A stretch of DNA of 6,756 nt from Gammaproteobacteria bacterium. Its GTDB lineage: Bacteria; Pseudomonadota; Gammaproteobacteria; GRL18. Position 1 is the stretch's first letter, and each line of letters opens with the position of its first letter. Shown in pieces: positions 1-6,381 of the stretch. The stretch spans positions 1-6,756 of the forward strand of contig JAPVVU010000174.1 of the NCBI GenBank assembly GCA_028571885.1, read 5' to 3'. The position numbers and the translations under genes were made by a program. Under the pieces are notes generated by a model that was not told where the DNA came from, ran no database searches, and was given only the letters and a program-made list of their open reading frames with translations.

Positions 1-257
1 CTCAGGCTGGGTGTTAAAATATTATAGCCGGACTCATTTAATGATTCAGCCAAACGTTTAACTGTGGGGAAGTTATGGGTTAGCATAAAACCATGTAAAA
101 TTAAGATGACGGGTTTGTTTTCTTCGCCCTGATAATACTCAGCATTTGCTGTGATCTTATCAGAAATTTTAAGATGAACCGTTTCCCCAAAGAGAGGGCT
201 CATAAAAATAGAAAAAAGTACCATAACTAAAGTGATTTTTTTTATTAAAAAGAACAT
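1..257 (-). CDS. Exported alpha/beta-hydrolase family protein, N-terminal 85 codons only (runs off left edge)
   Basis: The reading frame starts at ATG 257-255 and stays open to the window edge, so this is a 5' fragment. A purine-rich GGGGGA ribosome-binding site lies about 5 nt upstream of the ATG. Residues 1-24 look like a Sec signal peptide: two lysines at 6-7, a hydrophobic run over about 8-19, then SPLFG before a likely cleavage near residue 24. The mature part has a beta-strand followed by LHGF (residues 54-57), the usual oxyanion-hole turn of alpha/beta-hydrolases, and then a helix and the strand YNILTPSL. The nucleophile elbow and the rest of the catalytic triad would lie beyond the edge. 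It resembles short periplasmic hydrolases of unknown substrate found in gammaproteobacteria; that match is from memory. It shares orientation with the HD-GYP gene upstream but is separated by 172 bp of repeats, so co-transcription is uncertain. Confidence 0.75.
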   Translation of the reverse strand, partial: MFFLIKKITLVMVLFSIFMSPLFGETVHLKISDKITANAEYYQGEENKPVILILHGFMLTHNFPTVKRLAESLNESGYNILTPSL

Positions 258-340
258 AGTATTCCCCCGAAAAACCAATCTTTTTTGTTAAAGACTTATT
301 AATATCAATGTAGACTATGATTTTGGGTTTGTATGCTTTT

Positions 341-417
341 GAGCCTTCAGCTGGTTAAACTAAGAGCCATCAGCGTTAAACCAAGAGCCATCAGCAGATG
401 AACCAGGAGCCATCTGG
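341..417. repeat. Four degenerate 21-23 bp tandem repeats in the hydrolase/HD-GYP spacer
   Basis: The word GAGCC recurs at 341, 364, 385 and 407, a spacing of 23, 21 and 22 bp. The two central copies (355-375 and 376-396) match at 19 of 21 positions and have the form TTAAACYAAGAGCCATCAGC. The outer copies are more diverged. There are no unique spacers between units, so this is a decayed minisatellite-like array and not a CRISPR. It lies just downstream of the HD-GYP stop codon and upstream of the hydrolase start. Its function is unknown. Confidence 0.7.
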
Positions 418-429
418 CAGATAAAAAAG

Positions 430-1647
430 TTAAATCATATCGAGATATTTTTGCGGGTCGAGATTCCACTTTTGGTCAGATTCTGAGCTTATAACTTTAA
501 CTTTGTCCTGCTGAGACAGATCAACAATTTTGGGTTCAATTGTTTCATTTGTTTTTGAATTGAGAATGGCGATAACGCGAGGCAGCAGTAAATTACTATT
601 ATTTTCTATTACAACGGCAAGATAGTGATTACTTAACATAACCAGGGTGGCGGGTGGATAGATGCCGACACATTGTATAAATTCCTGCATGAGTTGGGGA
701 TTAAAATGCGAGCCTGTCCAGGAAAGCATGCGCTTTAGTACCACAGAGGGATCCTGTCCTTTGTGATAGCAGCGATCGGCTGTCAGCGCATCATAAACAT
801 CAACAATAGCCGACATTTGTCCGATAAGACTAATTTCATCCCCTTTTTTGCCGTCAGGATAACCTGAACCATCGTATTTTTCATGGTGCAGAGCAGCGAC
901 ATCCAGAGCATTTTGACTAATTCCAGGGGTGTTTAACAGAATGGTATGACTATCAACGACATGATGGCGCATAATGACAAATTCTGCATCGGTTAATTTT
1001 CCTGGCTTATTTAGAATTTCTGTGGGCGTCAACGCTTTACCAATATCATGCAAGAAACCGCCAGTACCAACCTCGTGAATAATCTCAGGTGACATGCCAC
1101 GGCTTTTTGTAAAGGACATCATTAACACGGCGATATTAACAGAATGTTCAAAAGTATAAGTGTCCATATTACGGATTCGAGATAGACCCAACAGGGCATT
1201 ATGATTGTTAAGCACAGACTCAGTCATTTTATCAACGACTGGTGTGACTTGCTCCATTTCAACCTGCTGGCCTAATTTAACATCGGCCATAATATTTGAA
1301 ATAGCCTGTTCAGCATGATTTTTTATTTGCTTTGCGTCTTTTCTTGTTTTCTTCAGGTTTTTTTTGTCGGAATTGTTAGTCGAACTATCATTGGGGATTT
1401 TGTCTTTTGACTGTTCATTAAGTGGCTCTTTGGCAGAGCTTAAATTCGATGTGTGTTGTTCAATACCAATACCTTTATCGGTGTTGATTTTTAGTGATTT
1501 TATGCCGGCACTCTGTATTTTCCTGATATCACTTTGTTGTGTAATTTTAAATTGATTGCGTGCAAATGGGTGTTTCATCCAGGAACAGTCTAATTCATGT
1601 ATATACATGCCTTTTTTCAACTGTATAGAAGAAATTGTTTTTATCAT
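430..1647 (-). CDS. HD-GYP domain protein with N-terminal DUF3391, probable cyclic-di-GMP phosphodiesterase
   Basis: This 405-residue cytoplasmic protein has no signal peptide or membrane segment. Residues about 3-60 match the DUF3391 domain common at the N terminus of gammaproteobacterial HD-GYP proteins. A polar Lys/Asn/Ser-rich linker follows (about 65-110), then the HD-GYP domain (about 145-335) and a C-terminal tail. The catalytic signature is intact: EHS at 167-169, HDIGK at 200-204, H228, HHEKYDGSGYP at 254-264, and DVYD at 283-286. It should therefore hydrolyse cyclic-di-GMP to pGpG or GMP. The residue four before H168 is Tyr164, where three-metal enzymes carry a Glu, so a two-metal site is more likely (inference). 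No strong Shine-Dalgarno is visible before the ATG. A possible -10 (TATACT, 1694-1699) lacks a good -35, so transcription may partly come from read-through of the tRNA-Glu gene. The signalling input and partner are not visible. Confidence 0.93.
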   Translation of the reverse strand: MIKTISSIQLKKGMYIHELDCSWMKHPFARNQFKITQQSDIRKIQSAGIKSLKINTDKGIGIEQHTSNLSSAKEPLNEQSKDKIPNDSSTNNSDKKNLKKTRKDAKQIKNHAEQAISNIMADVKLGQQVEMEQVTPVVDKMTESVLNNHNALLGLSRIRNMDTYTFEHSVNIAVLMMSFTKSRGMSPEIIHEVGTGGFLHDIGKALTPTEILNKPGKLTDAEFVIMRHHVVDSHTILLNTPGISQNALDVAALHHEKYDGSGYPDGKKGDEISLIGQMSAIVDVYDALTADRCYHKGQDPSVVLKRMLSWTGSHFNPQLMQEFIQCVGIYPPATLVMLSNHYLAVVIENNSNLLLPRVIAILNSKTNETIEPKIVDLSQQDKVKVISSESDQKWNLDPQKYLDMI

Positions 1648-1711
1648 AATTAAAGCCCAATACTACAAATGTTAATAATTCAGATATAGTAGGAGTATAG
1701 GATGTAATTAA

Positions 1712-1727
1712 GAAAAAAAAAGAAAAA
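1712..1727 (-). terminator. U-rich tract just after the left tRNA-Glu, possible transcription end
   Basis: On the minus strand the tRNA-Glu CCA end is followed within one base by TTTTTC and then nine T residues. No separate GC-rich hairpin precedes the tract; only the stems of the tRNA itself could act as the hairpin. It could be where tRNA-Glu transcription ends, or a leaky stop that lets some transcript continue into the HD-GYP gene. The right-hand tRNA-Glu copy has no such tract. Confidence 0.35.
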
Positions 1728-1728
1728 G

Positions 1729-1804
1729 TGGCGTCCCCTAGGGGGTTCGAACCCCTGTTACCGCCGTGAAAGGGCGGTGTCCTAGGCCACTAGACGAAGG
1801 GGAC
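1729..1804 (-). tRNA. tRNA-Glu(UUC), left copy
   Basis: This 76-nt gene folds into a standard cloverleaf. The acceptor stem is GTCCCCT with AGGGGAC, the D stem is GTC with GAC, and the anticodon stem is CCGCC with GGCGG around the loop CUUUCAC. The T arm is AGGGG-TTCGAAC-CCCCT, with discriminator G and encoded CCA. The anticodon UUC (complement of 1768-1770) reads GAA and GAG. It closely matches the E. coli tRNA-Glu sequence as I remember it. It is identical over its whole length to the copy at 6406-6481. Unlike that copy it stands alone, with no tRNA-Ala upstream. Its probable promoter is at 1930-1958, giving a leader of about 118 nt to be removed by RNase P and other nucleases. Confidence 0.98.
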
Positions 1805-1929
1805 ACATTTCAGACTGTCATGATTTACGCTGCTCTTTATTTAGATTGCTTAGAGAAATCTTTATTTAAAGAAGTAAAAAGACATATTTTGAAGCAGTCC
1901 TTCGTAGCAATTAGCTAGAAAGTGCGCAT

Positions 1930-1958
1930 ATTATATTGTTGAGTTTTTAATTAGTCAA
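1930..1958 (-). promoter_or_regulatory. Strong sigma-70 promoter for the left tRNA-Glu
   Basis: On the minus strand there is TTGACT (1953-1958), a 17-bp spacer, then a perfect TATAAT (1930-1935), followed by ATGCGCAC. The match to sigma-70 consensus is 11 of 12 bases at ideal spacing. The G+C-rich stretch after the -10 resembles discriminators of stringently controlled stable-RNA promoters, so ppGpp repression is plausible (inference). Transcription should start near 1922 and reach the tRNA-Glu 5' end at 1804. Confidence 0.8.
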
Positions 1959-2052
1959 ACATTAATTCAAATATTTTTTTTCTTGTAGAATAAATATAAA
2001 TTATCAATTGCTTATAGATTATATTTGACGCTTTTTATATCATATGAAGTGA

Positions 2053-2127
2053 GGCAGGGTATGAAATAACAGCCACTTTACCTCAATGCGGAGTAAGTTG
2101 GAGTCGTTAATCAATTTATACCCCGCC
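2053..2127 (+). promoter_or_regulatory. Imperfect inverted repeat in the pgi leader, possible structured 5' UTR
   Basis: The left arm (2053-2067) and right arm (2114-2127) pair as GGC/GCC, GGGTAT/ATACCC and AAAT/ATTT, which is 13 base pairs with one mismatch and one bulge. The 46-nt interior can form a weaker nested hairpin around ACTT/AAGT and CTC/GAG. The right arm ends 44 nt before the pgi ATG. It does not match any riboswitch class I recognise. It could be an mRNA leader structure, a DNA site for a regulator, or chance in a short AT-rich region. Confidence 0.4.
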
Positions 2128-2171
2128 TGAATAGTCACCCATATGGAATATTTTCAGGATCTCAGATTATT

Positions 2172-3842
2172 ATGAATGAATTAATTGAATCAACCGCCTG
2201 GCTTGAACTTAAGGCACATTATGAAGAGGTCAAAGAGCTTCATATGCGTGATATGTTCGCCGAAGATCCACTGCGCTTTGAAAATTTTTCAGCCAGTGTA
2301 AATGATCTGTTATTGGATTATTCCAAAAATCGTGTCACCGGGAAGACAATGGAGTTGTTATTTGAGTTAGCTCGTCAGGGCAATGTCGAAGAATGGCGCG
2401 ATCATATGTTTTCTGGTGAGAAAATCAACCTGACAGAAAATCGTTCAGTATTACACACTGCCTTGAGAAATCGTTCCAATAAGCCGGTTAGGGTAAATGG
2501 TCGAAATGTGATGCCCAGGGTCAAAGCTGTGCTTGCACATATGCGTGATTTTTCTGAACTGGTTCGTTCCGGTGAATGGCGGGGCTACAATGGTGCCAGA
2601 ATAAAAAATATTATTAATATTGGTATTGGCGGCTCAGATTTGGGACCCCATGTGATTTGTGAATCCATGCAGCCCTATGCGCAAAGGGGTTTAAAAGCTT
2701 TTTTTGTTTCCAATGCAGATGCAACTCATTTAGTTGAAACTTTAAAGCAGGTTGAGCCCGAGTCAACTTTATTTGTCATTGCTTCAAAAACATTTACCAC
2801 TCAGGAAACCATGCTCAATGCATACAGTGCTCGAAAATGGTTTATGGATTTGGTGGGTAATGAAAAAGCCATAGAAAAACACTTTGTTGCTGTCACCACG
2901 AATATTGAACTGGCCACCGATTTTGGAATTAATGAAAACAATATCTTTGCCTTTTGGAATTGGGTGGGAGGACGATATTCTCTCTGGTCAGCGATAGGTT
3001 TAACAATTGCGCTTTATCTTGGTATGGATCACTTTGAGTCTCTTTTAGAGGGGGCTTTCGATATGGATCAACATTTTCAAAAAGCGCCGCTGGAAGAAAA
3101 TATACCCGTCATTATGGCTCTGCTGGGGATCTGGTATAACAACTTTTTTGATGCGCAAAGTCATGCAATTATGCCCTATAGTCAGTACCTGGAACGCTTG
3201 CCGGCATATTTACAGCAGTTGGATATGGAAAGTAATGGTAAAACCATTGATAAGAATGGCCATCGAGTGAATTATCTGACCGGACCTATTATTTGGGGAC
3301 AGTCAGGCACCAATGGTCAACATGCTTTTTTCCAATTACTGCATCAGGGTACCAAGCCGGTTCCAGCTGATTTTCTTATTCCTGCACTGAGTCAAAATCC
3401 TCTGGGTCTACACCATAGAGTCTTATTTTCAAATTGCCTGGCTCAGACCAAAGCTTTGATGTTAGGTAAAAAATATGCTGAAGCTGTGGAAGAAATGAAA
3501 CATCAGGGCTTTGATGATGAAAAAATTGAAGAGGTGATTCAACACAAGGTGTTTGATGGCAATAAGCCAACGAACACTATTATTTTTGAACGTCTCACGC
3601 CTAAAACTTTAGGGTCGATTCTTGCTATGTATGAGCACAAAGTATTTGTGCAGGGCATTATCTGGAATATTAATTCCTTTGATCAATGGGGCGTTGAATA
3701 TGGCAAAGTGCTGGCAGGTCAAATCCAGTCTGATCTATCAACGCCCGGCGATGTTAAAAACCACGACTCATCCACAAATGGCTTGATTAATTATCGCAAA
3801 CGCGTTTATTTTGATGATATTGAGAAAAATAAGGTTGATTAA
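2172..3842 (+). CDS. pgi: Glucose-6-phosphate isomerase
   Basis: This 556-residue cytoplasmic enzyme interconverts glucose 6-phosphate and fructose 6-phosphate in glycolysis and gluconeogenesis. It aligns end to end with E. coli Pgi (549 residues, from memory). Visible marks are the sugar-phosphate-binding GIGGSDLGPH (151-160), SKTFTTQET (205-213), the family signature around VGGRYSLWSAIG (265-276) with Arg268, the catalytic Glu353 in MESNGK, His384 in NGQHAF, and Lys512 near the end of QWGVEYGK. The C-terminal HDSSTNGLINYRK is also conserved, followed by an acidic/basic tail of about 13 residues. The ATG is the only good in-frame start after the stop at 2094-2096. Its Shine-Dalgarno is weak (AGGA, 12 nt away). 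A 10-codon upstream frame ends in an ATGA overlap with the start. The gene stands alone on its strand and converges on icd. Confidence 0.98.
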   Translation: MNELIESTAWLELKAHYEEVKELHMRDMFAEDPLRFENFSASVNDLLLDYSKNRVTGKTMELLFELARQGNVEEWRDHMFSGEKINLTENRSVLHTALRNRSNKPVRVNGRNVMPRVKAVLAHMRDFSELVRSGEWRGYNGARIKNIINIGIGGSDLGPHVICESMQPYAQRGLKAFFVSNADATHLVETLKQVEPESTLFVIASKTFTTQETMLNAYSARKWFMDLVGNEKAIEKHFVAVTTNIELATDFGINENNIFAFWNWVGGRYSLWSAIGLTIALYLGMDHFESLLEGAFDMDQHFQKAPLEENIPVIMALLGIWYNNFFDAQSHAIMPYSQYLERLPAYLQQLDMESNGKTIDKNGHRVNYLTGPIIWGQSGTNGQHAFFQLLHQGTKPVPADFLIPALSQNPLGLHHRVLFSNCLAQTKALMLGKKYAEAVEEMKHQGFDDEKIEEVIQHKVFDGNKPTNTIIFERLTPKTLGSILAMYEHKVFVQGIIWNINSFDQWGVEYGKVLAGQIQSDLSTPGDVKNHDSSTNGLINYRKRVYFDDIEKNKVD

Positions 3843-3849
3843 TACCGAC

Positions 3850-3892
3850 GCAATTGATTGATTTAAGTCAGCAATTGATTTAAGACAGCAAT
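3850..3892. repeat. Short direct repeat in the pgi-icd convergent spacer
   Basis: GCAATTGATTGATTTAAGTCA (3850-3870) is followed directly by the related GCAATTGATTTAAGACA (3871-3887) and a third stub GCAAT (3888-3892). Copy two lacks one GATT and has one substitution. This looks like tandem duplication by slippage. The 98-bp spacer (3843-3940) has no clear bidirectional terminator hairpin followed by a T tract in either direction. Confidence 0.65.
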
Positions 3893-3940
3893 AGTCAATG
3901 AGATGAATATTCTACTGTGCCGCTCCCTGGCGTATGCTGC

Positions 3941-6178
3941 TTATGAAATCAATGATAATGCAGAATTAAATGTGCTGCTTGGGCGCATAAACTGCTTAAC
4001 TAAGTTTGTGTCAGGGTGAAAATAACCATTGAGCTGGACGGCTTCACCCTGAACTGAATTGAGTTCCTTGAGGATGCTTTGCTCATTCTCACTCAGCTCT
4101 TTTGCTAAGCTTACAAAGCCTGCCTGAAGCTCGGTATCCTGTGATTGTTCTGCCAAAGCCTGAGCCCAGTATAATGCCAGGTAAAAATGGCTGCCTCTAT
4201 TATCCAGCTCGCCAACCTGACGTGAAGGGGATTTGTTGGTTTCCAGAAATTTGGTGGTTGCCTGATCCAGTGTCTGAGCTAAAATCTGAGCTTTCTTATT
4301 CGAGAAGGTATTGGCAATATGCTCAAGAGAAACTGCCAGCGCCAGAAATTCACCTAAAGAGTCCCAGCGTAAATGATTTTCTGATAAAAACTGCTGTACG
4401 TGCTTAGGAGCAGAACCACCTGCACCTGTTTCAAACAGCCCGCCGCCATTCATCAACGGTACAATTGAAAGCATTTTTGCACTGGTTCCCAGTTCCAGAA
4501 TAGGGAATAAATCGGTCAGATAATCGCGTAACACATTACCCGTGACAGAAATGGTGTCTTTACCTGCTTTGATTTGCTCTAATGAGAAGTTAATTGCCTC
4601 CTCAGGCGACATAATACGAATATCCAGTTCGGATAGATCGTATTGTGACAGATATTGTTCTACTTTGTTTATTAATTGTGCATCATGAGCTCGATGACTA
4701 TCAAGCCAGAAAATAGTCGGCATTTTAGTTGCCCGGGCCCGATTAACGGCCAGTTTTACCCAATCCTGAATCGGCGCATCTTTTACCTGACACATTCTCC
4801 ATATATCACCTGCTGCAACGTTTTGTTCCAGTAACACGGTACCTGTCTCATCAGTCACCTTGACAACACCATCAGCTGGAATTTCGAAGGTCTTATCATG
4901 TGAACCATATTCTTCGGCTTTTTGCGCCATTAAACCAATATTTTGAACAGTACCCATGGTTGTGGGATCAAAAGCGCCATGCTTTTTGCAAAAATCAATG
5001 GTTTCCTGGTAGATACCAGCATAGCATCGATCCGGGATAATGGCTTTAGTATCATGAAGCTGACCATCGGGGCCCCACATTTGACCTGATGAGCGAATGC
5101 TGGCGGGCATAGAAGCATCAATGATGATATCGCTGGGCACATGTAAATTTGTAATGCCCTGGTCTGAATTGACCATTGCCAGTTCAGGCTGGGAATCATA
5201 ACAGGACTGAATATCTGCTTTAATTGAATTTTGCTGTGCCTCCGGGAGTTTTTGAATTTTGCTTAAAAGATCCCCCAGACCATTATTGGCATTAATGCCC
5301 AGCTCATCAAAGACAGTACTATACTTGTCAAAAACAGTCTGAAAATAAACTGAAACCGCATGGCCGAAAATAATGGGATCAGATACTTTCATCATGGTCG
5401 CTTTGAGATGTACCGACAATAAAACATTATTGGCTTTTGCATCCTCTATTTGCTCTGCTAAAAAAGCACGCAAGGCTTTTTTACTCATAACAGCAATATC
5501 AATTATTTCTCCTTTGAGCAGAGGAGAACTATCCTTGAGCAGGACGCGCTGATTGTCATCCGTCAGCAGTTCGATTTTAAACTCACAGGCTTTGTCCAGA
5601 GTGATTGAATTCTCACTACCATAAAAGTCACCATGACTCATACTGGCAACGTGGGTTTTTGAATCAGACTGCCAGGCCCCCATTGAATGCGGGTTGTTTT
5701 TTGCGTACTGCTTAACTGCGCCTGGCGCGCGACGGTCAGAGTTTCCTTCACGCAGCACAGGATTTACTGCACTGCCTTTTATGGTGTCATAGCGTATTTT
5801 TGTTTCTTTTTCTGTATCATTTTTTGGTGCTTCCGGATAGTCAGGGAGTGTATAACCCTGTGTTTGTAACTCTTTGATAGCCGCTTTTAGCTGTGGAATC
5901 GATGCACTGATATTGGGCAGCTTGATAATATTGGTATCCGATTCTTTGACGAGTTGCCCCAGTTCCATCAATGCATCGGATGTTATTTGCTGCTCAGTTA
6001 ATTGCTCAGGAAAACAGGCAAGAATACGTGCCGCAAGTGATATATCTTTGGTTTCAATTTCAATGCCGGCAGTACTGGTGAAAGCTTTAATAATGGGTAA
6101 AAATGAATGAGTGGCAAGCGCTGGAGCTTCATCGGTTAGTGTATATAGAATTTTGGGATTAGATGAACTGGTTACCAT
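3941..6178 (-). CDS. icd: Monomeric NADP-dependent isocitrate dehydrogenase
   Basis: This cytoplasmic enzyme oxidatively decarboxylates isocitrate to 2-oxoglutarate and makes NADPH. It is the large single-chain type, unrelated in length to the dimeric E. coli Icd. From ATG 6178 it has 745 residues, against 741 in the Azotobacter vinelandii enzyme (from memory). By that alignment, with a constant offset of four, the substrate and metal ligands are all present: Ser136, Asn139, Arg143, Arg149, Lys259, Asp354, Tyr424, Arg551, Asp552 and Asp556. The NADP-phosphate contacts His593, Arg604 and Arg653 are also present. The frame stays open to a TTG at 6208, but CAGGAG (6188-6193) lies 9 nt before the ATG and inside that extension, so I chose the ATG. 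The gene converges on pgi. Its upstream region holds three 13-bp repeats. No clear promoter hexamers were found. Confidence 0.98.
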   Translation of the reverse strand: MVTSSSNPKILYTLTDEAPALATHSFLPIIKAFTSTAGIEIETKDISLAARILACFPEQLTEQQITSDALMELGQLVKESDTNIIKLPNISASIPQLKAAIKELQTQGYTLPDYPEAPKNDTEKETKIRYDTIKGSAVNPVLREGNSDRRAPGAVKQYAKNNPHSMGAWQSDSKTHVASMSHGDFYGSENSITLDKACEFKIELLTDDNQRVLLKDSSPLLKGEIIDIAVMSKKALRAFLAEQIEDAKANNVLLSVHLKATMMKVSDPIIFGHAVSVYFQTVFDKYSTVFDELGINANNGLGDLLSKIQKLPEAQQNSIKADIQSCYDSQPELAMVNSDQGITNLHVPSDIIIDASMPASIRSSGQMWGPDGQLHDTKAIIPDRCYAGIYQETIDFCKKHGAFDPTTMGTVQNIGLMAQKAEEYGSHDKTFEIPADGVVKVTDETGTVLLEQNVAAGDIWRMCQVKDAPIQDWVKLAVNRARATKMPTIFWLDSHRAHDAQLINKVEQYLSQYDLSELDIRIMSPEEAINFSLEQIKAGKDTISVTGNVLRDYLTDLFPILELGTSAKMLSIVPLMNGGGLFETGAGGSAPKHVQQFLSENHLRWDSLGEFLALAVSLEHIANTFSNKKAQILAQTLDQATTKFLETNKSPSRQVGELDNRGSHFYLALYWAQALAEQSQDTELQAGFVSLAKELSENEQSILKELNSVQGEAVQLNGYFHPDTNLVKQFMRPSSTFNSALSLIS

Positions 6179-6187
6179 TCGATAAAA

Positions 6188-6193
6188 CTCCTG
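6188..6193 (-). promoter_or_regulatory. Shine-Dalgarno that fixes the icd start
   Basis: CAGGAG on the minus strand sits 9 nt before ATG 6178-6176. The alternative TTG start at 6208 lies upstream of this site with only AT-rich repeats before it. The ATG also gives the family's normal N terminus, a few residues before PKILYTLTDEAP. Confidence 0.85.
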
Positions 6194-6200
6194 ATTTGTT

Positions 6201-6239
6201 TGTGACAACTTTTTGTGACAATTTTTTTTGACAATAAGG
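6201..6239. repeat. Three 13-bp tandem repeats in the icd leader
   Basis: On the plus strand the units are TGTGACAACTTTT (6201-6213), TGTGACAATTTTT (6214-6226) and the diverged TTTGACAATAAGG (6227-6239). The core GACAA recurs at exactly 13-bp steps. The array lies between the icd Shine-Dalgarno and any upstream promoter, so it is probably in the 5' UTR or at the promoter-proximal edge. It could bind a regulator or be a slippage product. Confidence 0.75.
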
Positions 6240-6340
6240 GTATCTTTAGTCTGATAAATATTAAGCTAAATGATTCCTGATTTTGTTAAGTGTAAGGAAA
6301 TATCATACGAAAATACGAAGAAAAATGAAATATTGAATAC

Positions 6341-6381
6341 AAATGACTCTTTAATTAAGATGTTATTTAAAGGTGTCATTT
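6341..6381 (-). repeat. Interrupted inverted repeat downstream of the right tRNA-Glu
   Basis: The arms at 6341-6354 and 6367-6381 pair as AAATGAC/GTCATTT (7 bp) and CTTTAA/TTAAAG (6 bp), with a small internal loop and a loop of about 12 nt. In a leftward transcript the hairpin would form about 25 nt after the tRNA-Glu CCA end. It is AT-rich and only loosely followed by T residues, so it is a weak terminator candidate. It may instead be a regulator site upstream of icd. Confidence 0.5.

Larger units (their letters stand above)
1805..2171. other. Divergent intergenic region between left tRNA-Glu and pgi
   Basis: This 367-bp AT-rich stretch contains no credible protein gene. Its left third (1805-1922) is the long leader of the leftward tRNA-Glu transcript and includes a 10-bp direct repeat TCTTTATTTA (1834-1843 and 1859-1868). 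The middle holds the tRNA promoter (1930-1958). The right part (about 2040-2171) is the pgi leader, with an inverted repeat and short upstream reading frames. I could not find a convincing -35/-10 pair for pgi. A TTGACG at 2025-2030 has no matching -10 at normal spacing. Confidence 0.7.

Noticed and set aside
1364..1555. Plus-strand open frame inside the HD-GYP gene
   Set aside because: It is antisense to a well-supported gene, has no ribosome-binding site, and its translation is a Ser/Leu/Cys-rich mirror of the linker coding sequence.
2025..2030. TTGACG as the pgi -35 element
   Set aside because: The position 17 bp downstream reads AGTGAG and no acceptable -10 lies at 16-18 bp spacing.
2086..2130. 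14-codon frame in the pgi leader
   Set aside because: It has no Shine-Dalgarno and its length is expected by chance; it overlaps the inverted repeat arm.
3376..3570. Minus-strand open frame inside pgi
   Set aside because: It is antisense to a fully conserved part of Pgi and matches no family I recognise.
4102..4407. Plus-strand 101-codon frame inside icd
   Set aside because: It lies opposite conserved isocitrate dehydrogenase sequence and has no recognisable domain; best explained as a shadow frame.
4930..5199. Minus-strand alternative frame inside icd
   Set aside because: It overlaps the conserved substrate-binding part of icd in another frame and has no independent support.
5687..6110. 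Two plus-strand frames (5687-5869 and 5874-6110) opposite the icd N terminus
   Set aside because: Both are antisense to conserved icd codons; their hydrophobic, Cys-rich translations are typical of shadow frames.
6179..6208. TTG start extending icd by 10 codons
   Set aside because: The extension covers the CAGGAG Shine-Dalgarno of the ATG at 6178 and adds residues not needed for family length.
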